A stretch of 11,782 nt of DNA from CAZSPL01 sp964608735. Lineage in GTDB: Bacteria > JAJVIF01 > JAPKYR01 > CAZSPL01. The DNA lies in NCBI GenBank assembly GCA_964608735.1, contig CAZSPL010000115.1, positions 1 through 11,782 of the forward strand, given 5' to 3'. Under the pieces are notes generated by a model, which made no database searches, had not been told where the DNA came from, and saw only the letters and a program-made list of their open reading frames with translations. The translations under genes were made by a program, and so were the position numbers. This document shows positions 5,473 to 11,782 of the stretch, piece by piece; the first letter of the stretch is position 1; the number at the start of each line of letters is the position of its first letter.

Positions 5473-7356
5473 TCAATCAAGCAATCCCCTTATATCGATA
5501 ATCTTCATCCCATAGTTATATGCCGCGAGGTATGCCTTGTCCCCTTCCACGTGCAGCTTGTCGCGGTACTGCGAGCGCTCGTCTATCTGAATCTCATCGC
5601 GCTTGTACGGCGCGAAAATATATCGCAAGTCAATCGCTTCTATCTTGCAGTATCCCGGGCCCTTCACTTCGAGCACCGCGCCGTCATCGAACAGCGCCAC
5701 CGTTTCCACCGAACCACCGGGGATGTATTTCGAACGAAGCATCGGCCTTATCGGGTCGGCGACATTGAACAGCCACATCCCGGATTCCCCGCCCGCGATG
5801 GCCATCAGGTCGCCATGCACCACCGCGTCCTGCGGGGTTATCCCCTCGAGCTGAAGCCACGCCGCTTGTCTCGGCTGTGTCGGAAGCGATATATCGTAGA
5901 TACCCATCCATCCGCTCGGCCCGATGAAGTATATGTAATCACCTTTCTTCGTTACGTTATCCACCGGCATATTGGTCTTGATCATCATACGCAGCACCGG
6001 CTTGAACGGATAATGCACATTCACCTGCGCGACGCCTTCCTCCCCGAGCGGGACGAATGCCAATTCCCCGACGAGCTCGACATCGGACGGCGTCCCCGGG
6101 AGGTCAAGCAATGCCACGGGCCGCATGAATACGGGCTTCGAGACGTTGAACACCCTCAGCCCGCGCGACGGGTCGGCGAGGTATGCGAAATCGCCGATTA
6201 TCTGCATCTCCTTGGTGTACCCCTCTGAATGCTGGATTCCGACAATCTCCACATTACCTTCATCCTTCCGCTCGAGCGCCCTGATGCTGTCCCACGAGCC
6301 GGTAAGCATCAGGCTTCCGCGCGACGCGATGGTGCTTACAAGCCCGAGTCCAGCCTGGTATGCCACCACCCGCTGGTGGAACGGGTCGCTCACATCGATT
6401 ATCAGCGGACCGTCCAGCTCCGTGGCGATGAAGAAATAATCCCCGCGAGAGCTTATCTCGCGAAGCTCGCATACCAGCGGGAGGCTCCCGTGAAAGACCG
6501 GCGTCTGCGGTTTCGTGATATCTATCGAGACGAAATTATCCGCCGTCGCGATAACCACGAGATTCCCGTGAATAGCGACATCGCGCATCACCTGGCCCAC
6601 GTCGAATTCGGAAATTTCCTCGAGCGTGCCTTTCTCACCGGTTGCCCGGAGCACCGTGAGCCGGTCGGTATCATCGATGGCGCACACTATTCCATCCTTC
6701 GCCGCGACTCCCCATATCGACGCGTTTATCCCCGCATAGCCGCCCGCATGCACGAGTTCGCCCGGGTTCGAGATATCGATTGCCTCGACACCATCGCCCG
6801 CGGTATATAGAATTCCGTCCATGTAAGCAAGGTCGATACCGCCGGGAACTTCGATGGAGTCGGCTTCCTCAAGCTCCCACGGACGCCTCAGCGTATATGA
6901 GCGCAGCGTCGTTTTGCCGTCGTGGAGAAACAGGTATCCTTCATGAACCAATGCCACCGCGTTCGCGGAAAGGCTCATCTCATATTTCTCGGAAAGTTTC
7001 GGCACGTACGGATTCCCGAGGTCGATGACGAGCAGGCCATATCCCGGGCACACTATATATGCCGCTCCCGGGCCGGTGCAGATGCGCCGTCCTTCCGCGG
7101 GAAGATTGAGGATCGAATGTCTGCGAGGGTTGACGATGTCGTTGATATTGTAGACATTCAGAAGCCTGTTGCCTGAACCGAGCGTTATCAGCTCGCTGTC
7201 TGTGAATGCGAGACTGAGCGTGGAATGGCTGAAGAGATTGGGAGGCGTTATATCGAAGAGCTTGATGTCGTCGATTGCCGCGCCCGCACTGATGCTCAAG
7301 GTGAGGATCATGAGGAAGGCGAGTAGCAGCCCCGTGGTCGCTTTGTTATCTAACAT
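5473..7356 (-). CDS. Secreted LVIVD-repeat beta-propeller protein
   Basis: 627 residues from the ATG at 7356, which has a strong ribosome-binding site GGAGGT (7368-7363) 6 bases upstream; the longer frame from 7395 lacks one. Residues 1-27 are a Sec signal peptide (GLLLAFLMILTLSISAGAA). The rest is a string of about ten LVIVD-type repeats, each of about 40-55 residues with a V-x-D/N-[VI]-x-x-P motif: VYNINDIVNP, LLVIDLGNPYVP, VEAIDISNPGEL, VSIDITKPQTP, LIIDVSDPF, LRVFNVSKPVF, MGIYDISLPTQP, MWLFNVADPIRP, MKIIDIRG. Such repeats fold as beta-propellers in exported or surface proteins of varied bacteria and archaea. No enzyme domain, sorting signal or transmembrane anchor is visible at the C-terminus, so it is probably periplasmic or secreted. 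Role unknown; binding of a surface ligand is only an inference. Confidence 0.88.
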   Translation of the reverse strand: MLDNKATTGLLLAFLMILTLSISAGAAIDDIKLFDITPPNLFSHSTLSLAFTDSELITLGSGNRLLNVYNINDIVNPRRHSILNLPAEGRRICTGPGAAYIVCPGYGLLVIDLGNPYVPKLSEKYEMSLSANAVALVHEGYLFLHDGKTTLRSYTLRRPWELEEADSIEVPGGIDLAYMDGILYTAGDGVEAIDISNPGELVHAGGYAGINASIWGVAAKDGIVCAIDDTDRLTVLRATGEKGTLEEISEFDVGQVMRDVAIHGNLVVIATADNFVSIDITKPQTPVFHGSLPLVCELREISSRGDYFFIATELDGPLIIDVSDPFHQRVVAYQAGLGLVSTIASRGSLMLTGSWDSIRALERKDEGNVEIVGIQHSEGYTKEMQIIGDFAYLADPSRGLRVFNVSKPVFMRPVALLDLPGTPSDVELVGELAFVPLGEEGVAQVNVHYPFKPVLRMMIKTNMPVDNVTKKGDYIYFIGPSGWMGIYDISLPTQPRQAAWLQLEGITPQDAVVHGDLMAIAGGESGMWLFNVADPIRPMLRSKYIPGGSVETVALFDDGAVLEVKGPGYCKIEAIDLRYIFAPYKRDEIQIDERSQYRDKLHVEGDKAYLAAYNYGMKIIDIRGLLD

Positions 7357-7586
7357 GGTAGCACCTCCGCTGAATATGCCGCCAAAACCGGACAACGTAA
7401 CACTGAAATTTTACCAGATAAACGATGCACTGTATCTATCACCAATCATCGTGGAATTAACAGCCACCAGCGTTCTGCGAGGGGAAGGCGTATCGGCGGG
7501 TTCAGTTCCAACATTTAATACACCAATCACCCTCTGAAGGTTTCAATAAAAACGGTTCTTTTACGATTTTACGGTAATTGTAAAAA
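7357..7586. other. AT-rich intergenic stretch without a gene
   Basis: Upstream region of the LVIVD gene. Apart from its ribosome-binding site (7363-7368) I see no ORF with initiation signals. Runs such as TTTTACGATTTTACGG near 7559-7575 are promoter-like in composition, but no -35/-10 pair stands out on either strand. Confidence 0.5.
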
Positions 7587-7648
7587 AGTAGAATCCGAGT
7601 TCAATAAAATAACCGGCAATGGATAATATAGTAGACGTGGGTTCTACT
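7581..7648 (-). terminator. Possible minus-strand terminator or attenuator with alternative pairings
   Basis: Read on the minus strand, AGTAGAA (7648-7642) can pair with TTCTACT (7593-7587), followed directly by Ts (7587-7582). The same arm can instead pair with TCTACT at 7635-7630, a local hairpin with a 7-base loop. The two structures exclude each other, as in an attenuator. It lies downstream of the gene ending at 7769 and upstream of the LVIVD gene, both on this strand. The 45-base loop makes the terminator form less certain. Confidence 0.3.
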
Positions 7649-7770
7649 AAATGGGGGAAGATATCAGGGGAATGACTTACGAACCCGAAAATCGGGATCC
7701 CTTCAGGCTTTACAATCAGCCTGGGTTTCCAACAAATCGTCGGTGAATTCCCGGCGATTTGTTAATTTTT
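7587..7770 (+). ncRNA. Candidate small structured RNA between minus-strand genes
   Basis: Plus-strand stems in order: AGTAGAATCC (7587-7596) with GGGTTCTACT (7639-7648), 10 bp; AGGGGA (7666-7671) with TCCCTT (7698-7703), enclosing CCCGA/TCGGG (7684-7696); CAGGCT/AGCCTG (7704-7723); and a 13-bp stem AACAAATCGTCGG (7731-7743) with CCGGCGATTTGTT (7751-7763), followed by AATTTTT. The first, second and last stems each contain one wobble pair. All three are G-U on the plus strand and would be A-C mismatches on the minus strand, which favours a plus-strand RNA. It would converge on the minus-strand gene ending at 7769. The first stem has a competing partner (see findings) and a T6 run on the minus strand, so a minus-strand terminator is the alternative. 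Confidence 0.3.
7731..7770 (+). terminator. Hairpin with short T-run just past the minus-strand stop
   Basis: A 13-bp stem (one G-U pair on the plus strand), loop TGAATTC, then AATTTTT (7764-7770). As a terminator it would act on plus-strand transcription; the minus-strand side has no T-run. No plus-strand protein gene precedes it, so it either ends the candidate RNA above or blocks antisense transcription into the next gene. Confidence 0.4.
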
Positions 7771-8149
7771 AACTGAGATACTGCTCGAAATAAGTCTCGA
7801 GAACATCAATGCAGAATAGCGTGTTGAGCTTGCGTAATGTATCGAACCCGGCTTCGTTAACAGGCTTCAGCCGGATTACCCTCTGTTCGTTGAATCCCGC
7901 GATTTCAAGCCCGTGATCGAGCAATATGCGTTTAAGATCGTTGACACGGCTGTCAAGCGATTTTGACGGCTCGGGGGCTTCAATCTCAACCGCCTGCTTC
8001 CCACCCATCTTCGATATCTTGTTGATAAGATATGCGATCTTCGTGTCGTGCGAAGCAATCTTACTTTCCAGTTTCGACAAATGCTTTGGTTCAGGCGCTT
8101 TCGGACGCTCCTCCTTGGCCGGTTCCGGCTTTTTCTCGGCGTGTTCCAT
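7769..8149 (-). CDS. Hypothetical protein, basic/proline-rich N-terminus and coiled-coil-like middle
   Basis: 126 residues from ATG 8149, with GGAG (8163-8160) 10 bases upstream. A GTG at 8158 in the same frame is only 1 base from that site, so it is unlikely. Residues 1-25 are rich in K, P and E (HAEKKPEPAKEERPKAPEP). Residues about 26-48 look like a short coiled coil (LSKLESKIASHDTKIAYLINKI). Then, after a proline-rich linker, a compact C-terminal region (SLDSRVNDLKRILLDHGLEI to the end) is predicted to be helical with some strands. No signal peptide or membrane segment, so probably cytoplasmic. I recognise no family; the layout could suit an adaptor or DNA-associated protein, but that is speculation. 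The gene is divergent from the lipoprotein gene. Confidence 0.65.
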   Translation of the reverse strand: MEHAEKKPEPAKEERPKAPEPKHLSKLESKIASHDTKIAYLINKISKMGGKQAVEIEAPEPSKSLDSRVNDLKRILLDHGLEIAGFNEQRVIRLKPVNEAGFDTLRKLNTLFCIDVLETYFEQYLS

Positions 8150-8221
8150 CGTTCTCACTCTCCAGGAACAACCCCTCTTGTAAAAGTGCTTTACAGAGTA
8201 TTAGATGCGAATAATTCCCTT

Positions 8222-8241
8222 TATAATGAATCAAATATAAT
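8222..8241 (+). promoter_or_regulatory. Two TATAAT boxes upstream of the lipoprotein gene
   Basis: Perfect TATAAT hexamers at 8222-8227 and 8236-8241 lie in an AT-rich stretch between the divergent genes at 8149 and 8361. Neither has a good -35 at 16-18 bases (TTTACA at 8190-8195 is 26 bases away). If used, they would give a leader of about 115-130 bases to the lipoprotein gene. Confidence 0.35.
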
Positions 8242-8360
8242 AAATTGCCCCGAAAAATCCCTGATTAATGGAAAAACGGCATTATTCCGCCGGAGCGCTG
8301 AAATATTTCTCATCTCGTCCGGTTGTGATATCGTATCAACTATTCGAAGAGGTGACTGCC

Positions 8361-8933
8361 ATGCTCGCTCGTATGTTTCTCGTTCTCGCCCTTATACTCA
8401 TCCTTACCGGATGCGGGCCGACATCCGTGGAGAACTGCCCGCCCGGTGTCATATGCCAGAAAATCACTCTCTACAACCAGGCCGACCCCGGCAATGAAAA
8501 TGTCTGGTTCGACTTCTCCGAGGGACGCGCCATCATCGAGGCCGACGGCCACAAGCAGGGCGATTTCTGCCTCTACAAAACATTCCTCCGCTCGAGCTGG
8601 CCCGTTGAATGCGGCATCCAGGATTCCCAGGCGGACAGCCTTCACCGGCGTAGCGTCAGCCCGGAGGATGGCTACATGTTCCCCGATGAGAACCGGACGA
8701 ATGCCGACATGGCGATCTACTCCGGCCACGTCTACTACTTCATCACCGGCGAGGGGCACTATGCGAAAATCAAAATCCTCACTACGGAATGGAATGCCGA
8801 TGCCACATCGTATAACTTCATCACCTTCGAATATGCATATCAGCCCAACGGCACGAAATATTTCGGCGTGAATCCCGATGGAACCCCCGTCCTCCGTGAA
8901 GAAGAGGAAGGAGAGCAGGGGACTGACAAATAG
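8361..8933 (+). CDS. Putative HmuY-like outer-membrane lipoprotein
   Basis: 190 residues from ATG 8361, which has GAGGT (8349-8353) 7 bases upstream; the longer frame from 8268 would bury the signal peptide. MLARMFLVLALILILTGC is a lipoprotein signal with lipobox LTGC (acylated Cys about 18), so the protein should be membrane-anchored through lipid. The mature part has FDFSEGRAII with QGDFCLYKTFLRSS, and later HVYYFITGEGHYAKIKIL and YNFITFEYAYQPNGTKYF. This pattern resembles HmuY-type lipoproteins, where a strand with YAKI leads into a TFxYxYQxxG ending. HmuY of Porphyromonas binds haem; the haem ligands are not conserved across the wider family, so I do not claim haem binding. The tail is acidic (REEEEGEQG). 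The gene stops 39 bases before phzF and may share its transcript. Confidence 0.7.
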   Translation: MLARMFLVLALILILTGCGPTSVENCPPGVICQKITLYNQADPGNENVWFDFSEGRAIIEADGHKQGDFCLYKTFLRSSWPVECGIQDSQADSLHRRSVSPEDGYMFPDENRTNADMAIYSGHVYYFITGEGHYAKIKILTTEWNADATSYNFITFEYAYQPNGTKYFGVNPDGTPVLREEEEGEQGTDK

Positions 8934-8944
8934 ATGCGCGCATC

Positions 8945-8963
8945 ACGGTAGAAGGAGGACCGT
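8945..8963 (+). promoter_or_regulatory. Ribosome-binding site in a hairpin loop, unusually far from the phzF start
   Basis: ACGGT (8945-8949) pairs with ACCGT (8959-8963), leaving AGAAGGAGG in the loop. The GGAGG (8954-8958) is 14 bases from the ATG at 8973, and no alternative in-frame start lies between. Folding the downstream arm into the stem would bring the site closer to the start. The 13-mer GAAGGAGGACCGT recurs exactly at 3292-3304. Confidence 0.4.
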
Positions 8964-8972
8964 CAACCGCTC

Positions 8973-9818
8973 ATGAAAACAGAAACATTCAAACTCTTCC
9001 AGGTCGATGCCTTCACCTCTGAAATCTTCAAGGGCAACCCGGCGGGCGTATGCCTCATCACGAAAGAACTTCCCGACCGGCTCCTGCAGAATATCGCGAT
9101 GGAGATGAACCTCTCCGAGACGGCATTCCCGCTTCCCATCGATGCCGATTCCCATTCATCCGCGGGGCATTTCAAACTCCGATGGTTCACCTCGGCGTGC
9201 GAAGTGCCACTGTGCGGTCACGCCACCCTCGCGACATCGCATGTGCTGTTCGAAGAAATCGGCGTATCGACCGATGAACTGAAATACGACAGCCTGAGCG
9301 GACCGTTGAAAGCGATACGCGAACAAGGCGGAATAAGGCTCGATTTCCCGCTCAACACGCTCGAACCCGCCGACGCGCCGCTCGAATTGATGCGCGCGTT
9401 ATGCATCGGCGACTACGAGGCCGTCGAATACTGCGCGAAAACCGAGGTCGTGCTCGTGCGCGTCGATTCGCCGGAGACGCTTCTCGCGGTCGAGCCGGAT
9501 TTCCAGGCGATGCTCAACTCCGCCGCCCCGTGGCCCGTATTCGCAGTGATTGTGACATCGGCGGGAAGGGACGGCTTCGATTTCTTCTCCCGCTTCTTCG
9601 CGCCAAAGGTCGGCGTCAATGAAGACCCCGTAACCGGGATGGCGCATACGATGCTCGCCGATTACTGGTCGCGTACGCTCAATAAGACCGAGATGCGCGC
9701 ATACCAGGCATCGAAACGCGGCGGCGAGTTGATTGTGAGAAAGGTGGATGACAGGGTGCATATCATCGGCAATGCGGTGACCGTATTCAGAACCGAGCTC
9801 GAAGTACCTGTTCCTTAA
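8973..9818 (+). CDS. PhzF-family isomerase/epimerase-like protein
   Basis: 281 residues, the usual length of the family and its two-lobed diaminopimelate-epimerase-like fold. Motifs: QVDAFTSEIFKGNPAGVC (10-27), NLSETAF with the likely catalytic base E49, LRWFTSACEVPLCGHATLA (69-87), SRFFAPKVGVNEDPVTG with MAH (206-225) and QASKRGGEL near the C-terminus. The family motif EDPVTGSAH here has M in place of S. PhzF in pseudomonads isomerises a phenazine precursor, but most relatives, including this one by context (no phz genes near), act on unknown substrates. It should be cytoplasmic and cofactor-free. The start is set by the family alignment (MKTETFKLFQVDAF); the ribosome-binding site is 14 bases away and inside a hairpin loop. 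I avoid the symbol phzF because phenazine synthesis is not supported. Confidence 0.9.
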   Translation: MKTETFKLFQVDAFTSEIFKGNPAGVCLITKELPDRLLQNIAMEMNLSETAFPLPIDADSHSSAGHFKLRWFTSACEVPLCGHATLATSHVLFEEIGVSTDELKYDSLSGPLKAIREQGGIRLDFPLNTLEPADAPLELMRALCIGDYEAVEYCAKTEVVLVRVDSPETLLAVEPDFQAMLNSAAPWPVFAVIVTSAGRDGFDFFSRFFAPKVGVNEDPVTGMAHTMLADYWSRTLNKTEMRAYQASKRGGELIVRKVDDRVHIIGNAVTVFRTELEVPVP

Positions 9819-9896
9819 ATATCAGCCCGATTCAAGCGGTGATGCCGGACATGTGGTATTATTTTTCAAGCAAATAATATTGATTTAGGAGTTTCA

Positions 9897-10103
9897 ATGG
9901 ACGAGAAGATCAAGCGCGAGATGACAATCCAGGAGGTTGTCAACAGCTACCCGGAGACGCTCGAAGTTTTCGCCCGACATGGGCTTGGATGTATCGGCTG
10001 CCACGTAGCCGCGTTCGAGAATGTCGAGCAGGGCGCTATCGCCCACGGGCTGGATGTCGACGTCCTGATGAAGGACCTGAACGCAGCGGTTGCCGATAAA
10101 TAG
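9897..10103 (+). CDS. DUF1858 redox-disulfide domain protein
   Basis: 68 residues made up of a single DUF1858 domain. It begins MTIQEVVNSYPETLEVFARHG and carries the family's paired cysteines in GCIGCH (C32, C35), then a helical tail GLDVDVLMKDLNAAV. The same domain is described as a redox disulfide domain associated with hybrid-cluster proteins, and it is also found fused to or beside iron-sulfur, YtfE/Ric-type and nitrite or NO stress proteins. None of those partners is nearby, so the redox partner is unknown. The ribosome-binding site TAGGAG (9886-9891) lies 5 bases before the ATG. It is separated from phzF by 78 bases and converges on the polyprenyl synthase gene. Confidence 0.88.
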   Translation: MDEKIKREMTIQEVVNSYPETLEVFARHGLGCIGCHVAAFENVEQGAIAHGLDVDVLMKDLNAAVADK

Positions 10104-10150
10104 AGCGAGGATGGTCGAAATCCTTAACGGTTCCCCCTGGGGACTCGGGC

Positions 10151-11047
10151 TCAATAACCGCGATTTACAATGAATTCGGTCAACGCGTGAAGCGCCTCCA
10201 TGCCGCCAAGCTCGTCGAGCGCGGCGTGGGCTCTTTGCGCGTTCTCATGAGCGAGTTCCTTCGCCCGGTCAAGCCCGTACATCGATACGAATGTTTTTTT
10301 CCCGGTCTCGGCGTCGTGACCAACATCCTTGCCGAGTTTCGCGACATCGGCGGTGACATCGAGCACGTCATCCCATATCTGGAACGCGAGCCCGAACGCG
10401 TCGGAAAATTCGTCGAGCAGGTGCATCCGATGTTCGTCCGCCCCGGCGAGATGCCCGCCTATGCGCATCGCGCCGACGAAAAACGCCGCCGTCTTGTGCC
10501 GGTGGATGAATTCGAGTTCCTCATCGGTGACCTCATCGCGCTTCGCCGACTCGACATCTACGACCTGCCCGCCGAGGACACCGAGCGTACCGAGCGCGCT
10601 CGACATCTCGACGATGACCTTCAGTACGGTTTCCGGCGGGAATTTCCCCCGCAAGCCTTCTACTGCGACAACTTCGTAGGCGTAATTCAGAAGCGCATCT
10701 CCCGCGAGCACGGCGATATCTTCGCCATAGACTTTGTGCGATGTCGGCTTGCCCCTTCGCAGCGCCGCATCGTCCATGCAGGGAAGATCGTCGTGGATGA
10801 GCGTGAATGTGTGGATCAATTCGAGCGTGGATGCGATGGCGAGGACATCTTCCGGGTCTTTGCCGAACCCCTCGTACGTCGCCATGACCAGTATCGGGCG
10901 AAGCTTCTTCCCGCCCGCGAACACGGAATAGCGCATCGCGTCGTGGACGGTTTGGGGATAGATGTCCGACGGGACGAGAATCTCATCGAGCGCCCGGTCC
11001 ACCATCTCCCCGCGTTCCTTCAGGTATGCTTTGAGGTCAAAATCCAT
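10151..11047 (-). CDS. ispA: Short-chain polyprenyl diphosphate synthase (farnesyl/geranylgeranyl type)
   Basis: 298 residues, typical of bacterial IspA. Substrate site FAGGKKLRP (43-51), first aspartate-rich motif DDLPCMD (86-92) followed by RRGKPTSHKVYGE, GGQ (159-161), and second aspartate-rich motif FQIWDDVLD (222-230; D226, D227, D230), then LGKDVGHDAETGKKTF. It condenses dimethylallyl diphosphate with isopentenyl diphosphate units in the cytoplasm to make isoprenoid precursors. The aromatic residue F81, five positions before the first Asp, resembles the Tyr of E. coli IspA and suggests a C15 (farnesyl) product; C20 is not excluded. No ribosome-binding site precedes the ATG; instead a good promoter places the transcript start at the ATG itself. 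The gene follows the membrane-protein gene at 48 bases and could also be read from it. Confidence 0.93.
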   Translation of the reverse strand: MDFDLKAYLKERGEMVDRALDEILVPSDIYPQTVHDAMRYSVFAGGKKLRPILVMATYEGFGKDPEDVLAIASTLELIHTFTLIHDDLPCMDDAALRRGKPTSHKVYGEDIAVLAGDALLNYAYEVVAVEGLRGKFPPETVLKVIVEMSSALGTLGVLGGQVVDVESAKRDEVTDEELEFIHRHKTAAFFVGAMRIGGHLAGADEHRMHLLDEFSDAFGLAFQIWDDVLDVTADVAKLGKDVGHDAETGKKTFVSMYGLDRAKELAHENAQRAHAALDELGGMEALHALTEFIVNRGY

Positions 11048-11054
11048 TGCCGCT

Positions 11055-11083
11055 ATTTTAACAGAGCTATCGCCCGGCGTAAA
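11055..11083 (-). promoter_or_regulatory. ispA promoter giving a leaderless mRNA
   Basis: On the minus strand TTTACG (11083-11078), 17 bases, TAAAAT (11060-11055), then 7 bases to the ATG (11047). Hexamers match 4/6 and 5/6 of the sigma-70 consensus with ideal spacing. Transcription would start at about the A of the ATG. The same -10-to-ATG distance is seen at 4927-4942. Confidence 0.55.
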
Positions 11084-11095
11084 AGCGACATCGAA

Positions 11096-11707
11096 TCACT
11101 TTCGCAAACGCTCCGGCGGTACACGTCGCCCAGGATACCCCTCGTCGTCTCTCGATTGGCCTGAATACGAGATATATCCTATCAGCGCGACGAGGTAAAT
11201 TATCACCATTGCCCATGCGATAAGCCCCGTACCGCGCCTCCGCACCCGCCCCATCGAAATGAAGCTCCATATCGCTATCACAATCAATCCAATGGGAAGG
11301 GCGTACCATAGCACCACGAACGGCGCGAGACATCCTCCCACATCCAGACATCCCGGCCTGTACAGCGAAGTTAGAGAGAAGAAGAATCCCAGGATGGGCA
11401 TTATAACAATCGATACGGAAATCATATCCAGCGCGAACGCCGCAATGTGAAAATTCCGCGCCGTCGGCCTGATATACGGAAATGTCAGCCAGCGCAGCAG
11501 ACCGTAAAATATAACCGGCACCCCCACGCAGACGAATCCCAGCAACGGCACTCCGCAGTGCTGCAGAGGGTCGAATGTCGACGGGATGGCCATCAGCGGA
11601 AATATTATGAGATAAACCAGGCTGAACAACCCCAGCCCGAACGCATAGAGGATGAGCGTACCGGGCGGGCGCTTTTCACTTTTGCTTTCATCCGAGTCTG
11701 ACATCAT
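11096..11707 (-). CDS. Five-helix integral membrane protein of unknown function
   Basis: 203 residues. A charged N-terminus (SDSDESKSEKRPP) is followed by five hydrophobic segments: about 17-41 (ILYAFGLGLFSLVYLIIF), 52-74 (VPLLGFVCVGVPVIFYGLL), 86-111 (IAAFALDMISVSIVIMPILG), 124-150 (APFVVLWYALPIGLIVIAI) and 162-183 (LIAWAMVIIYLVALIGYI). The tail is arginine-rich (GRRVPPERLRK). Cysteines cluster in RPGCLDVGGCLAP between helices 3 and 4. I recognise no family; DUF-type small inner-membrane protein is the fairest label. Two ATGs (11707, 11704) are adjacent, and only a weak GTGAG site lies before them. A TATAAT box at 11751-11746 is the likely promoter, giving a short leader. ispA follows on the same strand. 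Confidence 0.65.
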   Translation of the reverse strand: MMSDSDESKSEKRPPGTLILYAFGLGLFSLVYLIIFPLMAIPSTFDPLQHCGVPLLGFVCVGVPVIFYGLLRWLTFPYIRPTARNFHIAAFALDMISVSIVIMPILGFFFSLTSLYRPGCLDVGGCLAPFVVLWYALPIGLIVIAIWSFISMGRVRRRGTGLIAWAMVIIYLVALIGYISYSGQSRDDEGYPGRRVPPERLRK

Positions 11708-11739
11708 CGGCTCACTGGTCTTAATAATTCATGTATCGC

Positions 11740-11753
11740 GGTAAAATTATACC
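11740..11753. promoter_or_regulatory. Near-palindrome holding overlapping -10 boxes for both strands
   Basis: GGTAAAATTATACC reads as GGTATAATTTTACC on the other strand. It offers TAAAAT (11742-11747) rightwards and TATAAT (11751-11746) leftwards. Leftward it would serve the membrane-protein gene at 11707; rightward it would serve whatever begins after 11761, where AAGGAGG is found. No convincing -35 boxes were found. Divergent use from one core is an inference. Confidence 0.4.
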
Positions 11754-11760
11754 CCCGTCA

Positions 11761-11778
11761 AAGGAGGGCGCGATGTAA
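11761..11778 (+). promoter_or_regulatory. Strong ribosome-binding site before an ATG-TAA start-stop
   Basis: AAGGAGG (11761-11767) is followed after 5 bases by ATG (11773-11775) and immediately by TAA (11776-11778). The following gene, if any, is outside the window. It may be a start-stop element, a sequencing or assembly error in a gene start, or a site used by an off-window start codon. Confidence 0.35.
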
Positions 11779-11782
11779 GAAC

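Noticed and set aside
5422..6228. 268-residue plus-strand open frame opposite the LVIVD gene
   Set aside because: Antisense shadow of the repeat protein; it starts inside that gene's terminator and shows R/H-rich composition without any domain.
7490..7515. GGGTTCAGTTCC-like sequence as a tRNA T-arm
   Set aside because: No acceptor, anticodon or D-arm can be folded around it on either strand.
8973..9818. Evidence for phenazine biosynthesis
   Set aside because: Only a PhzF-family protein is present; no phzA-E, G or modifying genes are in the window, and most family members act in other, unknown pathways.
10132..10143. TCCCC/GGGGA hairpin between the DUF1858 gene and ispA as a bidirectional terminator
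   Set aside because: The stem is only 5 bp with a 2-base loop and neither side has a T-run.
10187..11164. 325-residue open frame on the plus strand opposite ispA
   Set aside because: It is the antisense shadow of a fully conserved polyprenyl synthase gene, is rich in R, H and V as such shadows are, and has no ribosome-binding site.

Overview
This window looks like part of a metagenome-assembled scaffold from an uncultivated, diderm-type bacterium. It contains a run of ten Ns (3035-3044), which is a scaffold join. It is moderately GC-rich by eye. Envelope proteins carry Sec or lipoprotein signals, and a sigma-54-type activator is present. I see no rRNA, tRNA, transposase, CRISPR array or phage gene, and I cannot name the phylum.

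Layout. At 1-398 (-) is the N-terminal part of a membrane-anchored TolB/PD40-like beta-propeller protein. A 350-base gene-free stretch with several dyads leads to an NtrC-family response regulator (748-2121, +), closed by a clear intrinsic terminator. Next is a small GHKL anti-sigma-type kinase (2418-2969, +), whose last codons are folded into a hairpin. After it come the scaffold gap and about 500 bases of hairpin-rich DNA without a convincing gene, ending in a perfect plus-strand terminator (3515-3543). From 3558 to 4820 (-) is a multi-pass membrane protein with a long soluble tail. At 4940-5278 (+) is a zinc-ribbon protein that appears to be leaderless. A repeat-bearing spacer (5279-5472) is followed by a secreted LVIVD-repeat propeller protein (5473-7356, -). 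A second structured spacer (7357-7768) precedes a small coiled-coil-like hypothetical protein (7769-8149, -). Then come a HmuY-like lipoprotein (8361-8933, +), a PhzF-family enzyme (8973-9818, +), a DUF1858 redox-disulfide protein (9897-10103, +), a short-chain polyprenyl diphosphate synthase (10151-11047, -) and a five-helix membrane protein (11096-11707, -).

How the genes relate. There is no single obvious pathway. The first part is regulatory (sigma-54 activator, anti-sigma-like kinase), the middle is cell-envelope, and the last third is mixed housekeeping. The lipoprotein and phzF genes may share a transcript (39-base gap), and so may the two minus-strand genes at the right end (48-base gap), although ispA also has its own promoter.

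The most unusual content is non-coding. Two plus-strand segments (3045-3543 and 7587-7770) hold chains of hairpins ending in terminator-like structures. Their wobble pairs are G-U only if the plus strand is the RNA. There is also a 31-base dyad just upstream of the response-regulator gene, two genes whose -10 box sits exactly seven bases before the ATG, and a ribosome-binding site presented in a hairpin loop.
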